From Nemertoderma westbladi (Eukaryota; Xenacoelomorpha; Nemertodermatida; Nemertodermatidae), in NCBI GenBank assembly GCA_032718475.1, contig JAUCBJ010003839.1:1-29167 (forward strand): 29,167 nucleotides of DNA, in the 5' to 3' direction. The translations under genes were made by a program, and so were the position numbers. The notes under the pieces were generated by a model. The model ran no database searches. It saw nothing but the letters and a program-made list of their open reading frames with translations, and had not been told where the DNA came from. This document shows, one piece after another, positions 18,269 through 27,098 of the stretch. The stretch's first letter is position 1; each line of letters starts with the position of its first letter.

Positions 18269-18523
18269 GGCGAGGTAGCTGAGTCGGTTGAGCGCCGGGC
18301 CTGTAATCTAATGGTTGTAGGTTCGAGCAGGTTCGAGCCCTGGCAGTGTCTACTCAGCCTTTCATCCCCTGCGGTAGATAAAAATGAGTACCCGTTAAAT
18401 AACATGGAGCAAAACTAGGGATATGAGTAGCGCCCACCCCTACCTTCGGGGAGCACCTATTGAAAGAGGAGTCTTCGGGTCGCCTCAGTCTTCGGCCCAA
18501 GGTTAATTTGCATGCTTCTATGT
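18269..18523 (+). mobile_element. Full-length tRNA-derived SINE with 12-bp target duplication
   Basis: The direct repeat AAATAGAAAGAA flanks it at 18257-18268 and 18524-18535. The head GGCGAGGTAGCTGAGTCGG holds an RNA polymerase III A box. A B box (GGTTCGAGCC) lies at 18330-18339, preceded by a 10-bp tandem duplicate of the same word at 18320. The body contains CTTTCATCCCCTGCGG and GATAAAAATGAGTACC and a 3' part with repeated CTTCGGG words. It would be mobilised by a LINE in trans; no coding capacity. Confidence 0.88.
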
Positions 18524-18674
18524 AAATAGAAAGAAAACTTTCTCTCAGCTATTCCTCAACGAAATTCATATTTTAACACATATTTTGAATCACTAGAACA
18601 CTACCTTTCCAAATATACCAACGGCAACAAACAACTACTGTAGGTGTAGGTGTGACAAGTAACTGGACGGGTGC

Positions 18675-18800
18675 AAGGTGGCAAAAATAAAAATGATGAA
18701 ACAAATCACCCAGAAGTAGGTTGTCTCTATCAAATTTCATGCATTATCATGTAGAAACATTCTCAAGTGTAATTTGTCAAAAATTTGGGGGGGGGGGGGG
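18675..18800 (+). repeat. Solo, diverged copy of the 28-kb foldback arm
   Basis: Shares, in order, an AAAATAAAAAT word, TCACCCAGRA, a TTTCATGCA-type word, GTAGAAACAT and a terminal poly(G) run (18787-18800) with 28500-28640. Only this part of the arm is recognisable, and no mirrored arm is nearby. Confidence 0.5.
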
Positions 18801-18840
18801 ATGGGTGGGGTCGCGTGCACTGATTATGACAATACGCTAA

Positions 18841-19071
18841 AAACCGCCCAACTTCCTGGATGCAGAGTGCCGATGCGGACTCCCAGGCCAGCCTCCCAGG
18901 GCTTCAACTACAAGTGGGATGAACCCCACCCCAAAGGAACGGCAGTCTGATGCGTGGGCGGCTCTCTTGCGTTCCTTGGCAATAGTGAGAGCATGGCACG
19001 GGTGGTATACAGATACATATATACAGTGTATTAATATAGATTTTTATATGCGTAATAAAAGTCGATATTAA
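18841..19071 (+). pseudogene. GC-rich open segment of unknown origin
   Basis: An open frame of 76 codons without an initial ATG begins just after a stop at 18838 and ends at TAA 19069-19071. Its first 165 bases are much richer in GC than the surroundings. It reads LDAECRCGLPGQPPRAS, then KERQSDAWAALLRSLAIVRA. It could be a fragment of a retroelement ORF or a captured exon. I do not recognise it. Confidence 0.3.
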
Positions 19072-19139
19072 ATATTTTACACCCTTTGATAGTGGCGCTT
19101 AAATGTAGTGGCGCTTAGATGTACTGTATAAATGATTAT

Positions 19140-19211
19140 GCAACTTTGTCGACAAGCCGGCACAGCATTCTTTAAAATTCAACTGCAATGCTGCATGCCG
19201 ATCTAGTAGTA
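19140..19211 (+). mobile_element. LINE 3'-end fragment (copy C)
   Basis: About 72 bp match the 3' end of the LINE at 5877-7841 (GACAAGCCGGCACAGCATTC, then CATGCCGATC) with a TAGTAGTAG tail. GATAGTGGCGCTTA occurs at 19088-19101 and again at 19212-19225, consistent with a 14-bp target duplication. An extra copy of TAGTGGCGCTTA sits at 19106-19117. Confidence 0.75.
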
Positions 19212-19321
19212 GATAGTGGCGCTTATATCCTTATTGTATATTATATTTGCTTAGGTGCATCATAATTTTTCCACACTAATAAGCATACAGTACTGTACTA
19301 ACATAATGTTGTACACAACAT

Positions 19322-20056
19322 GCGGAGGCCAAGGACATTATTCTTAGGGCACTAACCTCTGCAGGTACTGCATCTACCCTTGAACCGCGAGGCCTGACCA
19401 GAGACGGGAAGAAACCAGACGGGATGTCCCTAGCCCCTTGGTCATCAGGTAAACCATTGGTGTGGGATTACACATGCAGGGACACCCTTGCACCATCACA
19501 CCTCCACAGCACATCAGTTAGGGCCGGTGCTGCTGCAGCCTTAGCCGAAACCACCAAGGGCAACAAATATGCAGATCTCAAACACAACTATATCTTCGCC
19601 ACCATAGCCACTGAAACCCTCGGACCCATAGGAGAGGAGGGAACAGCCATTTTAAACGAGATAGGACGTAGGATTGCTCGAGCCACCGGCGAACCATGCT
19701 CAACCTCTTTCTTGTTCCAGAGGCTATCAATAGCAACCGTTTTAGGCAACGCGACAGCCGTGCTCGGAACCAACCCAGACAGGCCAACCTAGACGAGATA
19801 TTACAAATGTAGGGGAAGGGTGGGGCGACCCATAACTTTTAGAGATCGATGATTATGTAACCAGATATTTTGTGAGCTCACCTACACTATTTTTAAGTAG
19901 CTGCTGTGCCATTTCTCCAGGATTCCTATTTAATTAGTTTTTACAAGTTTACTCGATTGTATATTTGTTGTTTGCATTAATGTTTTATTAGTAAGTATGT
20001 ATTTGGTATATCTCTCGTCTATTTGTAAATACAATATTATCTTAAAAAAAAAAAAA
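19322..20056 (+). pseudogene. C-terminal remnant of a retroelement ORF with 3' tail and poly(A)
   Basis: The frame is open from about 19322 (before the first ATG at 19424) to TAG 19792. Phrases such as KKPDGMSLAPWSSGKPLVWD, CRDTLAPSHL, KYADLKHNYIFA and FLFQRLSIATVLGNATAVLG match, from memory, the C-terminal region of reverse-transcriptase polyproteins abundant in marine invertebrates. The RT domain itself is missing, so this is a 5'-truncated insertion. About 250 bp of 3' non-coding sequence end in poly(A) at 20044-20056. It belongs to a different family from the TAG-tailed LINE. A functional gene is unlikely. Confidence 0.7.
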
Positions 20057-21270
20057 CATACTGTATATAATTACATATTTATTTACTTACATTACTATCT
20101 TCCCATAGTCATATGTACTATATACTGTACTACGCAATATTAAGTCACTTACTCAACTACTGAATATACAATTCGCACTTAACAAACAAATAAAATAATA
20201 CTTTTATAAGTGTGTGGTGGCGGGAATTATGAAAATGGCCATAGGATGTCATATTCTGTATCATTACCGGTCACACTACAGCACTACTACAGTTTAACGT
20301 TGTCATTTCTGCCTGAAGAAGGACACCCGTAAGGGATCAGAAATATTGCAAAAAAAACTGATTTTGTCATTTTAATCATCCTACATACTGACCCGTTTAT
20401 ATGTTTGCTCTATTCACGTATATTACTAAGTCTCTTTGTTTCCATTGGATAATTTAAATATTCTACAGTACTATAAACTACTCAGTCTAGCAGTGGTTAT
20501 ACGAAAGCTGATAATACTGTATATAATTCAATTGTTTAGTAAAATAACAAGTGCAACAAATCATGGTAGACAATTAGACTCTCCATGTCCCCCTTGTCAA
20601 CGAGTTAGCACATTAAATATATCCTTGCCCTCTCGTGAACAAAGGCAATAAATGGCAATGGAGAATCGATAAGAACCATCGACCTATTTCCTTGTAAACT
20701 ATTATTGAACACTACACAATAACAAATTTATTGCGTGCGCAACGGATGAAGTGAAGAATACAGTAAGTTGTAGAGTAGAGTATACCACTACTAGGAGATA
20801 TTTTGATGGGTGTATATACACTGTATACATGTGGTCTGTTGAACATACAGTATATTTTTATTTTAGTACTGAACCGCTTGGAATATGTAGGCATAGGCCT
20901 TTTAATGATAAATCTATACAGATACTCAGATGTCTCTGTCATAAGATCGCTGCACGAATTTTAAACATGTCTGCAAGTTTAATACAGTACTGCAGTAATA
21001 TAGTAGGCCTGTCTTTCTGCCTGTTGTACAGCTGTAGCCCTGTAGCCATATACAGATATCTGGATATATACTGATATAGGTAGCTGATAGCAGTAGGCTA
21101 CAGCTTACTGGCTTAAGGTTGTCGGGTCCAGTCCTACAGTCCTAATATGTAATACCTGAATACTGTAAATACTCTGATACTGTAATACAGTAATACTGTA
21201 ATAAGACCAGACTGCAAGAAGACAGCTGGACCCAGGTTGGAATTTATGTAGAGTTGGAGTTTGCTCAAAC
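20057..21270. other. Gene-free region
   Basis: No supported gene. A CCTGAAGAAGGACACC...CAGAAAT word at about 20312-20345 resembles stretches that recur in retroelement tails. Palindromic words are frequent. Confidence 0.35.
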
Positions 21271-21274
21271 ATAT

Positions 21275-21368
21275 GTGGCGCGCATTTCAGCATTTAGGAT
21301 CCTGGCGCGAAGGAACAGGGGCGTGTGGCGCGCATTGAGCCAGTGAGCTGTTGAGGATCCTGGCGCGG
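21275..21368. promoter_or_regulatory. Tandem GGCGCGC repeat upstream of CWF19L2
   Basis: Two direct copies run GTGGCGCGCATT ... GGATCCTGGCGCG, at 21275-21309 and 21325-21368. CTGGCGCGGAAA in the second is a good E2F-like site on the opposite strand (TTTCCGCGCC). It lies about 1.1 kb upstream of the CWF19L2 ATG, so any regulatory role is speculative. Confidence 0.4.
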
Positions 21369-21519
21369 AAATAGATGTAATGCACTTGCAGTAGCAAAAT
21401 GCACTGCTGCACTGGCATGGCAACATACAGACATACCAGCCACTCTACTTGAAATTACAGAATTATACCGGTCTGCCAGTAGAGCCTATTTTTAAAAAGA
21501 GTTAGGCCTAGGCCTTAAC

Positions 21520-21555
21520 AATTTTCGCTCGCTTCGCTCGCGTTTGTGTGTTAAC
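21520..21555. repeat. GCTCGC-rich repeat, copy 1
   Basis: CAATTTTCGCTCGCTTCGCT followed by CGCGTTT and a TTAA is echoed at 22148-22190 by a diverged version. Both are short and GC-rich in an AT-rich setting. Confidence 0.5.
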
Positions 21556-22147
21556 CCCACTGTCAGACTGTATTAAGTATTACGTCCTACTCTTACCGGT
21601 ATTCATCATTCAAATAACTGCTGAACTGTAATACTGTAATAGACAGATAGAGATATTTCTGTATTTGATTACAGTGATATTTTATTACTGTATTACAGTA
21701 GGCCTATTTGTTTATTAACATATAGGCCTAGACGTAGTTCCGTGCCTTGAACAGTTTTGCACTCCCACATTCTGACATTTGACATAATGGACAAACCGAC
21801 AGATTGAGCATTGAACAGTTGAAGGTACCGTATCCAATCCACGTTAATCATCATGACCAATCAGGCCAAAGTTTTAATGACTTTCAAAATAAGAGTTGTT
21901 TGAAAGGTTTTTCAATTTTTCACACAAATATATACCGGTAGCCTAAAACCACGATTCAGCAGATTTTCCGTGCTTGCTACACTCCGATTTAATTCATAAT
22001 CACATCTGTAGGTAGGGTAAACCCAAGTCACATAGTTAGTGACCCAAAAACGTTAAAATCACATCTGGATTTAAAAACAGTCGGTTGACCTACCATGTAC
22101 TATCTCAAAATTACAGTATTACTGTTGGCCTATTCATGTTTACATTT

Positions 22148-22190
22148 CTGCAAAATTTTCTTGCTCGCCGCGCTCGCATTTTCATGTTAA
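22148..22190. repeat. GCTCGC-rich repeat, copy 2
   Basis: CAAAATTTTCTTGCTCGCC, then GCGCTCGCATTTTCATGTTAA, is the diverged partner of the copy near 21520. Its origin is unknown. Confidence 0.5.
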
Positions 22191-22289
22191 AATACTGTAG
22201 GAGTAGGTCTAGCTCTAGGTCTGTACGTACTGCAGTATAAATTGATAAATGATTACATTAATTGCAAAATTTAATGGTCAATCTTTCAA

Positions 22290-22360
22290 TGGTTGTCGCG
22301 CATTGAATGTCATCGCTGGCGCACTTTTCGTTTAACCAGAACTCGTGTGGCGCGCTTTTT
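22290..22360 (+). promoter_or_regulatory. Proximal CWF19L2 promoter with GCGCGC elements
   Basis: Three GC-rich words, GTCGCGCATTGAA, CTGGCGCACTTTT and GTGGCGCGCTTTTTG, lie about 65-135 bp before the CWF19L2 ATG. They resemble the distal GGCGCGC repeats and E2F-type cores. No TATA box is evident. An acceptor-like AACTTACAG at 22409-22417 could close a 5' UTR intron, but I cannot show its donor. Confidence 0.4.
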
Positions 22361-22426
22361 GTCAATATTCCATAAAGGCTGGACAGCAAGACAGGGAGGT
22401 GAATGTAATAACTTACAGACTTAATA

Positions 22427-24679
22427 ATGTCAAATACTTCATTGTCAGACTCTTCACAAACACCGAATCCCAATTCGGTATCTGATACTCAACCTACTCG
22501 CCGAGATGATTGGATGAATGTGGATTTCAATATTCTCCCGACTACTGCTGCTCGCAATAAATCGAGAATAGAATCGGTCCAAAAAAGAGAGAACAGAACT
22601 GACGCTGAAGAACCTCCTCCTGGTCTCCATTACGTTCCTGGTACTGCAGGAAAAAAGCAAATCGCAGGAGATAAACGCCAAACCAATATAATTGGAGATG
22701 ATGGCCAGGCTTGGCTGGCGAGATCGTACTGGCGACTGGTTGAAAGGTCGAAAGATGAGGGTACGAATATCGAAGAACTCGCCCTCCAACTGTGGGGCTC
22801 ATTGGATAAACTGAAAGCTGCAAAACGTGCGGCCGAGAGTGGCCAAGGTACATGTGAGAGACGCCGGCATGGTGAAGGTACTCATTCTAGTGCAAAGAAA
22901 CGGGAGGAAAGCAATCAAAATAGACATCGTGATGGCAGGGTTATTATTAGGCCGAGTGGCATAAAGTTTGATAAAAGTGATGTGGGTAGAGGAGTTGGAG
23001 ATTGCAGCGACAACGGGGATGGGAACCACAAGGAATGGGGCCGTAGAGGAAGTAACAGTGACAGGGATGATAGAGAGAGAATCAGAACAAGCCATAATGA
23101 GAGGCGAAGACATGAAGAACGATTTAAAGATGTGAACAAAGATAATGAGAGAACCAGTGATAGAATTGGAGGATTCAAGGATCGTTCTCGGGGCGCAGAT
23201 CGGGGAAGTTGTGCAAATTTCATGAGACCAGGAGATTCAGTCGATGAATTAGAAAGCCGGCGTTATCAGGTGGAATCCGATCGAAGTTCAGTTTGGTCTG
23301 ACAATCGGAAAGCGAAAGCGTGGAGGAAGAAACGATCTCCACCTAAATCCCAGGATGATTCAATCGCAGACGGAATGAATGTTGTATCGAGGGATCATTC
23401 CCCTAACCCAGTGGAGTCCGTCGTGGGTTGCAGCAGTTTCGGTAGGACTATGTGCGCGCCGTCAGTAGATACCGAGGTCGGTAGTCTTTATTTGAGTAAA
23501 AATGAGATGAATAAACTATCAGCTCAGATTCTTAAAGCACAAATAATGGGCGACAGTAAATTGGAGAAAGAACTTAAGGATAAATTATCCCAGTCAGTAT
23601 TACGCGATGGGACTCATTCAGAGACCCAGGGTGGAACATCGACGGTGATTCTCACGCAGAGTGGCAGAGGCGGCACTGAAGTTCCGGTGAAATTAGCAAC
23701 TAATAGAGATTCTAAAGGAAGGCAAAGAAAGGTTGAAACTCACGACGTCGAAGGCAAAAGGGTGAAGTACTTTAGGGATGACGATTGTAGATCTTTGAAT
23801 GATCTAGTCGAACAGGAAATGACGTCAACTTCAGCCAATCAAAACTACGACTTTTTGAGAAAGTTGTCTAAAGCTTCGGGTAAAACCGATTCGGATTATT
23901 TTACCTTGGACGACATGTTTGTATCGACGGTTGCTAAGAAACAAAAGGTTTCTGACGTAGAAAGGGAGAGACAAGCAGCTGTAACCAATCAGCGTCGAGT
24001 CGATAAACTCAAGGACGATTGCGGTTTGTGTTTCGAGAATTCGGTTTGTTCAAAACATTTGGTTGTGGCCCATAGCGATCGCGTTTACTTGCGACTACCC
24101 GCTGTGGAGAGTTTACTAGACAACCACTGCGTAATTGTTCCTACCGGACACGTTCTGGGTTCCACGTTCCTCGACGAAGACGTTTGGGACGACGTGTTCC
24201 GCTTTATGCAGGCGCTGTGTTCCGCGTTCCGCGCCGAAGGGAAAAACTGCGTGTTCATGGAAACCTGTAAGAATTTTAAGAAACATCGTCATATGTCAAT
24301 CGATTGTTTTCCCATCGACGTTGAAACTTTCTCCTCAATGCCAATTTATTTTAAGAAATCGATATCGGAATGTGAGTACGAGTGGTCAGATAACAAGAAA
24401 CTCGTAGATTTAACGTCGAAACCTCTTCGGCGTTCCATCCCCAAGGGATTGCCTTACTTCTGCGTTTGGTTCGGAATATCCGACGGTGGATTCGCTCACG
24501 TGATCGAGGACGAAGCCGAATTCGATAGCTTCTTCGGTAAAGAAGTTCTCGGTAATGTTTTAGATATCGAGCCTCGTCTCTGGCGGAAACCTAGGAAACA
24601 AAGTTTAGCGGATCTAAATAAAAAACTCGATTATTTCTCTAAGATTTGGGCGCCATTTGATTGGACTAAGAGATCTTAG
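22427..24679 (+). CDS. CWF19L2: CWF19-like protein 2, intronless full-length ORF
   Basis: This is a member of the Cwf19/Drn1 family of spliceosome-associated factors linked to intron-lariat turnover; it should act in the nucleus. The 750-residue frame begins at an ATG. Residues 1-60 contain WMNVDFNILPTTAARNKSRI. Residues 140-340 are a charged, R/D/S/G-rich disordered region. A conserved MNKLSAQILKAQIMGDSKLE segment lies near 365. The CwfJ C-terminal domain 1 (HIT-like) starts with CGLC at 532-535 and includes HRHMSIDCFP from 620. CwfJ domain 2 follows, with GLPYFCVWFG at 674 and DIEPRLWRK near 713. It is somewhat shorter than the vertebrate protein (about 890 residues) because of the middle region. 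Vertebrate orthologues have many introns, so an uninterrupted frame is unusual. No stop or frameshift is present, so it looks functional. Confidence 0.95.
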   Translation: MSNTSLSDSSQTPNPNSVSDTQPTRRDDWMNVDFNILPTTAARNKSRIESVQKRENRTDAEEPPPGLHYVPGTAGKKQIAGDKRQTNIIGDDGQAWLARSYWRLVERSKDEGTNIEELALQLWGSLDKLKAAKRAAESGQGTCERRRHGEGTHSSAKKREESNQNRHRDGRVIIRPSGIKFDKSDVGRGVGDCSDNGDGNHKEWGRRGSNSDRDDRERIRTSHNERRRHEERFKDVNKDNERTSDRIGGFKDRSRGADRGSCANFMRPGDSVDELESRRYQVESDRSSVWSDNRKAKAWRKKRSPPKSQDDSIADGMNVVSRDHSPNPVESVVGCSSFGRTMCAPSVDTEVGSLYLSKNEMNKLSAQILKAQIMGDSKLEKELKDKLSQSVLRDGTHSETQGGTSTVILTQSGRGGTEVPVKLATNRDSKGRQRKVETHDVEGKRVKYFRDDDCRSLNDLVEQEMTSTSANQNYDFLRKLSKASGKTDSDYFTLDDMFVSTVAKKQKVSDVERERQAAVTNQRRVDKLKDDCGLCFENSVCSKHLVVAHSDRVYLRLPAVESLLDNHCVIVPTGHVLGSTFLDEDVWDDVFRFMQALCSAFRAEGKNCVFMETCKNFKKHRHMSIDCFPIDVETFSSMPIYFKKSISECEYEWSDNKKLVDLTSKPLRRSIPKGLPYFCVWFGISDGGFAHVIEDEAEFDSFFGKEVLGNVLDIEPRLWRKPRKQSLADLNKKLDYFSKIWAPFDWTKRS

Positions 24680-25330
24680 ATGTATTTTATTTCTTGATTT
24701 TACCGGCAAGTGTTTTTTATTACATATTTATATATTATAAGAAAAAGTTGATTGCATCTGTAAAGTTTAGCGAATTTTATTGTTTTAAGAAAGTTTAATA
24801 ATAATATTTATATTTAAGGTGACGCGACGCACACTACTGAGTCAAAGTCAAATGTAAAACACATCACATGAAATATAATTTTGGAGTACGCCTTGCAGAC
24901 TAAAGTTGCAATAACTTTTGAGTGTGTGAATGGATTTTGATCAAATTGCGTGCAAACCTTTTCTACTTCGATGCTATTTCACAACACATGCAATAAAGTT
25001 TAAATACCTCCACCAAAAATAGTTTATTTTACTTTTTTCGCCGGCATTAAAACATTAAAACAATGCAATCCTATGGGTTACTTTTCTCCCTAGGGTAAAA
25101 AGCACTCATTTTTCTCTCGATCTAAAAACTTAAGAATACAAATATATATAATGTCAATGTCAACATGTCATCATAATAATCAGAATCAGACTAGGCCTTT
25201 GCAAATTTAATAACCTAAAAGACATCAACATTCTGATGAACCGTCATAAACCTGCAATGTTCCACCGTAACCTGCTTATTCCCCCGTGTCATAAGTAGAT
25301 GACCGTGAGGTCGGAATGTCATTAGACTTA
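24680..25330. other. CWF19L2 3' region, otherwise gene-free
   Basis: The first clear AATAAA is at 24992-24997, about 310 bp after the stop codon, and is a plausible polyadenylation signal. No poly(A) run or flanking duplication indicates a recent retrocopy. Nothing else is recognised. Confidence 0.5.
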
Positions 25331-25339
25331 GCTACTTAA

Positions 25340-25860
25340 GGCATTACTATGGTATGTATAATCATTTTTCCAATATTTTTTGGAATGAATTTTATCAATA
25401 GTTACGTGTTTATCACTATAACAACTATATTCCAGAACACTTTAGCTAGTTTTTGACTATTGTTTTGGTAGTGTTCTTTTGTTGCAATAGCTATGAGTAG
25501 AAACAATCCCCACATATTTGAAAGACATTCCAAAGACTTAAATATTGTAGAAATATCTGATAATTTAAAGTATGCTCAATCTTGTGGTCTGTTACCCATA
25601 AATAAATCTACCTGTAAACGAGATGATTGTGGTTACACTGCTAAAACATTTATTAAAAAAGTAAAGGGACAATCGTATTTGACATGGCGATGTCAAATAT
25701 TGAAACTGAACATTGATTATTAAATGTATCGTAATTAGCTAGTGAATTAGTACACTAGTACATTACTATATACACAGATACGCAATGTGTGTATTGAAAT
25801 TAATATATAAATGTAATTTACAAAATTTGAAAAAATGGTTATACATACCATAGTAATGCC
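25340..25860. mobile_element. 521-bp Merlin-like DNA transposon derivative with 9-bp target duplication
   Basis: The terminal inverted repeats of about 33 bp both begin GGCATTACTATGGTATGTAT (25340 inward and 25860 inward on the other strand). The direct repeat GCTACTTAA flanks the element at 25331-25339 and 25861-25869. GG termini, an 8-9 bp duplication and the encoded zinc-ribbon remnant all fit the Merlin (IS1016/IS1595-related) superfamily. The catalytic domain is gone, so the copy would need transposase in trans. Confidence 0.88.
25493..25723 (+). pseudogene. Merlin-like transposase N-terminal fragment
   Basis: This 76-codon frame lies inside the GGCATTAC-ended element. It contains LKYAQSCGLLPINKSTC, then CGYTAKTFIKKVKG and WRCQ. 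That is the pattern of the N-terminal zinc-binding region of Merlin/ISXO2-type transposases, a leucine-rich helix followed by C...C and W.C. The frame stops right after WRC, where the rest of the ribbon and the DDE domain would follow, so it is an internal-deletion product. A short DNA-binding protein that competes with transposase is possible but unproven. Confidence 0.65.
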
Positions 25861-25869
25861 GCTACTTAA

Positions 25870-26062
25870 TCGCTCTCATTTGTAAATCTACATTTTCGAC
25901 TATGGTGGTGCGAGTATTCTCTGTGGAGATGGCGTCGGTAGCCCCCCACGCCCCCTATCACCAAACACAACACGCAATCGCAAAATACATTTATATTTTT
26001 TTGTATTTATTTGATAAATTATTTATGTAGTTATCTTCACATCAGTTCCATAATCCGTATTT
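25870..26062. other. Short spacer between Merlin-like element and minus-strand ORF
   Basis: No structure recognised. A CCCCCCACGCCCCC-type C-rich patch lies near 25942-25956. Confidence 0.3.
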
Positions 26063-26533
26063 CTATGTCTCGTTACTAAAAAATGGAATAGCCGCATAGC
26101 CCTGAGAAATTTTCCAGCCTTTGCGTGTTGTTTTGGCTATTGGGCCAGACACAATCTTCCACATGTTGCCTTGGTGTTCTTCCATTGGTCGCAGGCCATA
26201 CAGTATGCCAGTTTCTGGATTGATTGTTACTCCGGGTCTCAGCGCTCGAATCCTGCGAGATGGTCGAACTGTAGCAGGCGATGATTGAGTTGTAACAGAT
26301 GAAGGACATCGTCTATGAGAACAAATCTTACCGTTGGATTCTTGCTGAGCTCTTCCCATATTTCTACTAGCGCTATTAGAGTTTGCTCGAGTCTCACACT
26401 GTGTTGAACGGCCAGTACCGCGGGACAGACAAGGTCTTCTAACGGAACGATCTCGTTTGACTATCAGGCGAGTTTCGGCTCGTGATATTCGTGTCCTTTT
26501 TGGTGGTACAGCCTTTCCACGAACACCTTTCAT
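26063..26533 (-). CDS. Hypothetical basic protein, 156 residues
   Basis: The frame has an ATG at 26533 and a stop at 26063. The N-terminal part is strongly basic (MKGVRGKAVPPKRTRISRAE), the middle is Ser/Arg-rich, and the C-terminal third is more ordered (GVTINPETGILYGLRPMEEH, WKIVSGPIAK, GYAAIPFFSNET). GC content is above that of the flanks, which favours real coding origin over chance. No family is recognised. It may be a small gene, an exon or a piece of a DNA transposon that encodes a DNA-binding protein. It lies downstream of, and convergent with, CWF19L2. Confidence 0.4.
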   Translation of the reverse strand: MKGVRGKAVPPKRTRISRAETRLIVKRDRSVRRPCLSRGTGRSTQCETRANSNSASRNMGRAQQESNGKICSHRRCPSSVTTQSSPATVRPSRRIRALRPGVTINPETGILYGLRPMEEHQGNMWKIVSGPIAKTTRKGWKISQGYAAIPFFSNET

Positions 26534-26695
26534 GATGAATGTGTATATAGATGTGGTAAAACAAACGTACTTACGGTTACGGTATGTAAATTAATTCATT
26601 TATTTTTGTAATTTTGTTCTAGAATACGGTGTACTTCATTGGCTACGCCGATGCTAAATGCTGGCTACGAAGATACAGATACGAATTCACAGATA

Positions 26696-26780
26696 CACAG
26701 CGTGCATGGTGAGAGCGCTGTGGTTGTGCATCACATTTTGAACGAACTTTGACAGCGCTTTCACAGCGTTCTCACAGCGT
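26696..26780. repeat. CACAGCG repeat cluster
   Basis: ACAGCG or its complement occurs five times within 85 bp (for example TTCACAGCGTTCTCACAGCG). The cluster lies about 165-250 bp upstream of the minus-strand ORF start. It could be a regulatory array or a decayed tandem repeat. Confidence 0.45.
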
Positions 26781-27098
26781 GGTCAACTCTGTGAATGACC
26801 AGCATTGCGATTTACAACGCCTTTCTGTTACCGCTGTCTGTAATAGCTTTTATACGTATCAGTCGGTTTTTTACTATGATAATTTATTTTATTTGTTAAT
26901 TTGATTTATTTGTGTAAGGTTACAGTGCATACAATACGGTGTAAAGTTTCTGGTTTTGTTATTCAATGTGTAGATTTATATTTTAACATAAAGCAGGCCT
27001 ACACACCTCCAGGCTTAATTTACGACCCTGGAAGTTTAGTTTTATATAAAACGTGTGGGGTGGAATTGGCGTTGTTAATTAATTGGTATCGAACTCAC

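Noticed and set aside
20312-20345. Hammerhead-ribozyme-like CTGAAGA ... GAAA
   Set aside because: The core has A where CUGAUGA requires U, and the intervening stem and flanks do not fold into a three-stem arrangement. It is more likely a retroelement-tail word.
20436-21293. Frames of 60-107 codons on both strands
   Set aside because: Composition follows low-complexity ACAGTA/TAGGCC words. No splice or promoter support.
22454-23223. Minus-strand and second-frame ORFs over CWF19L2
   Set aside because: Antisense or out-of-frame shadows of a strongly supported coding region.
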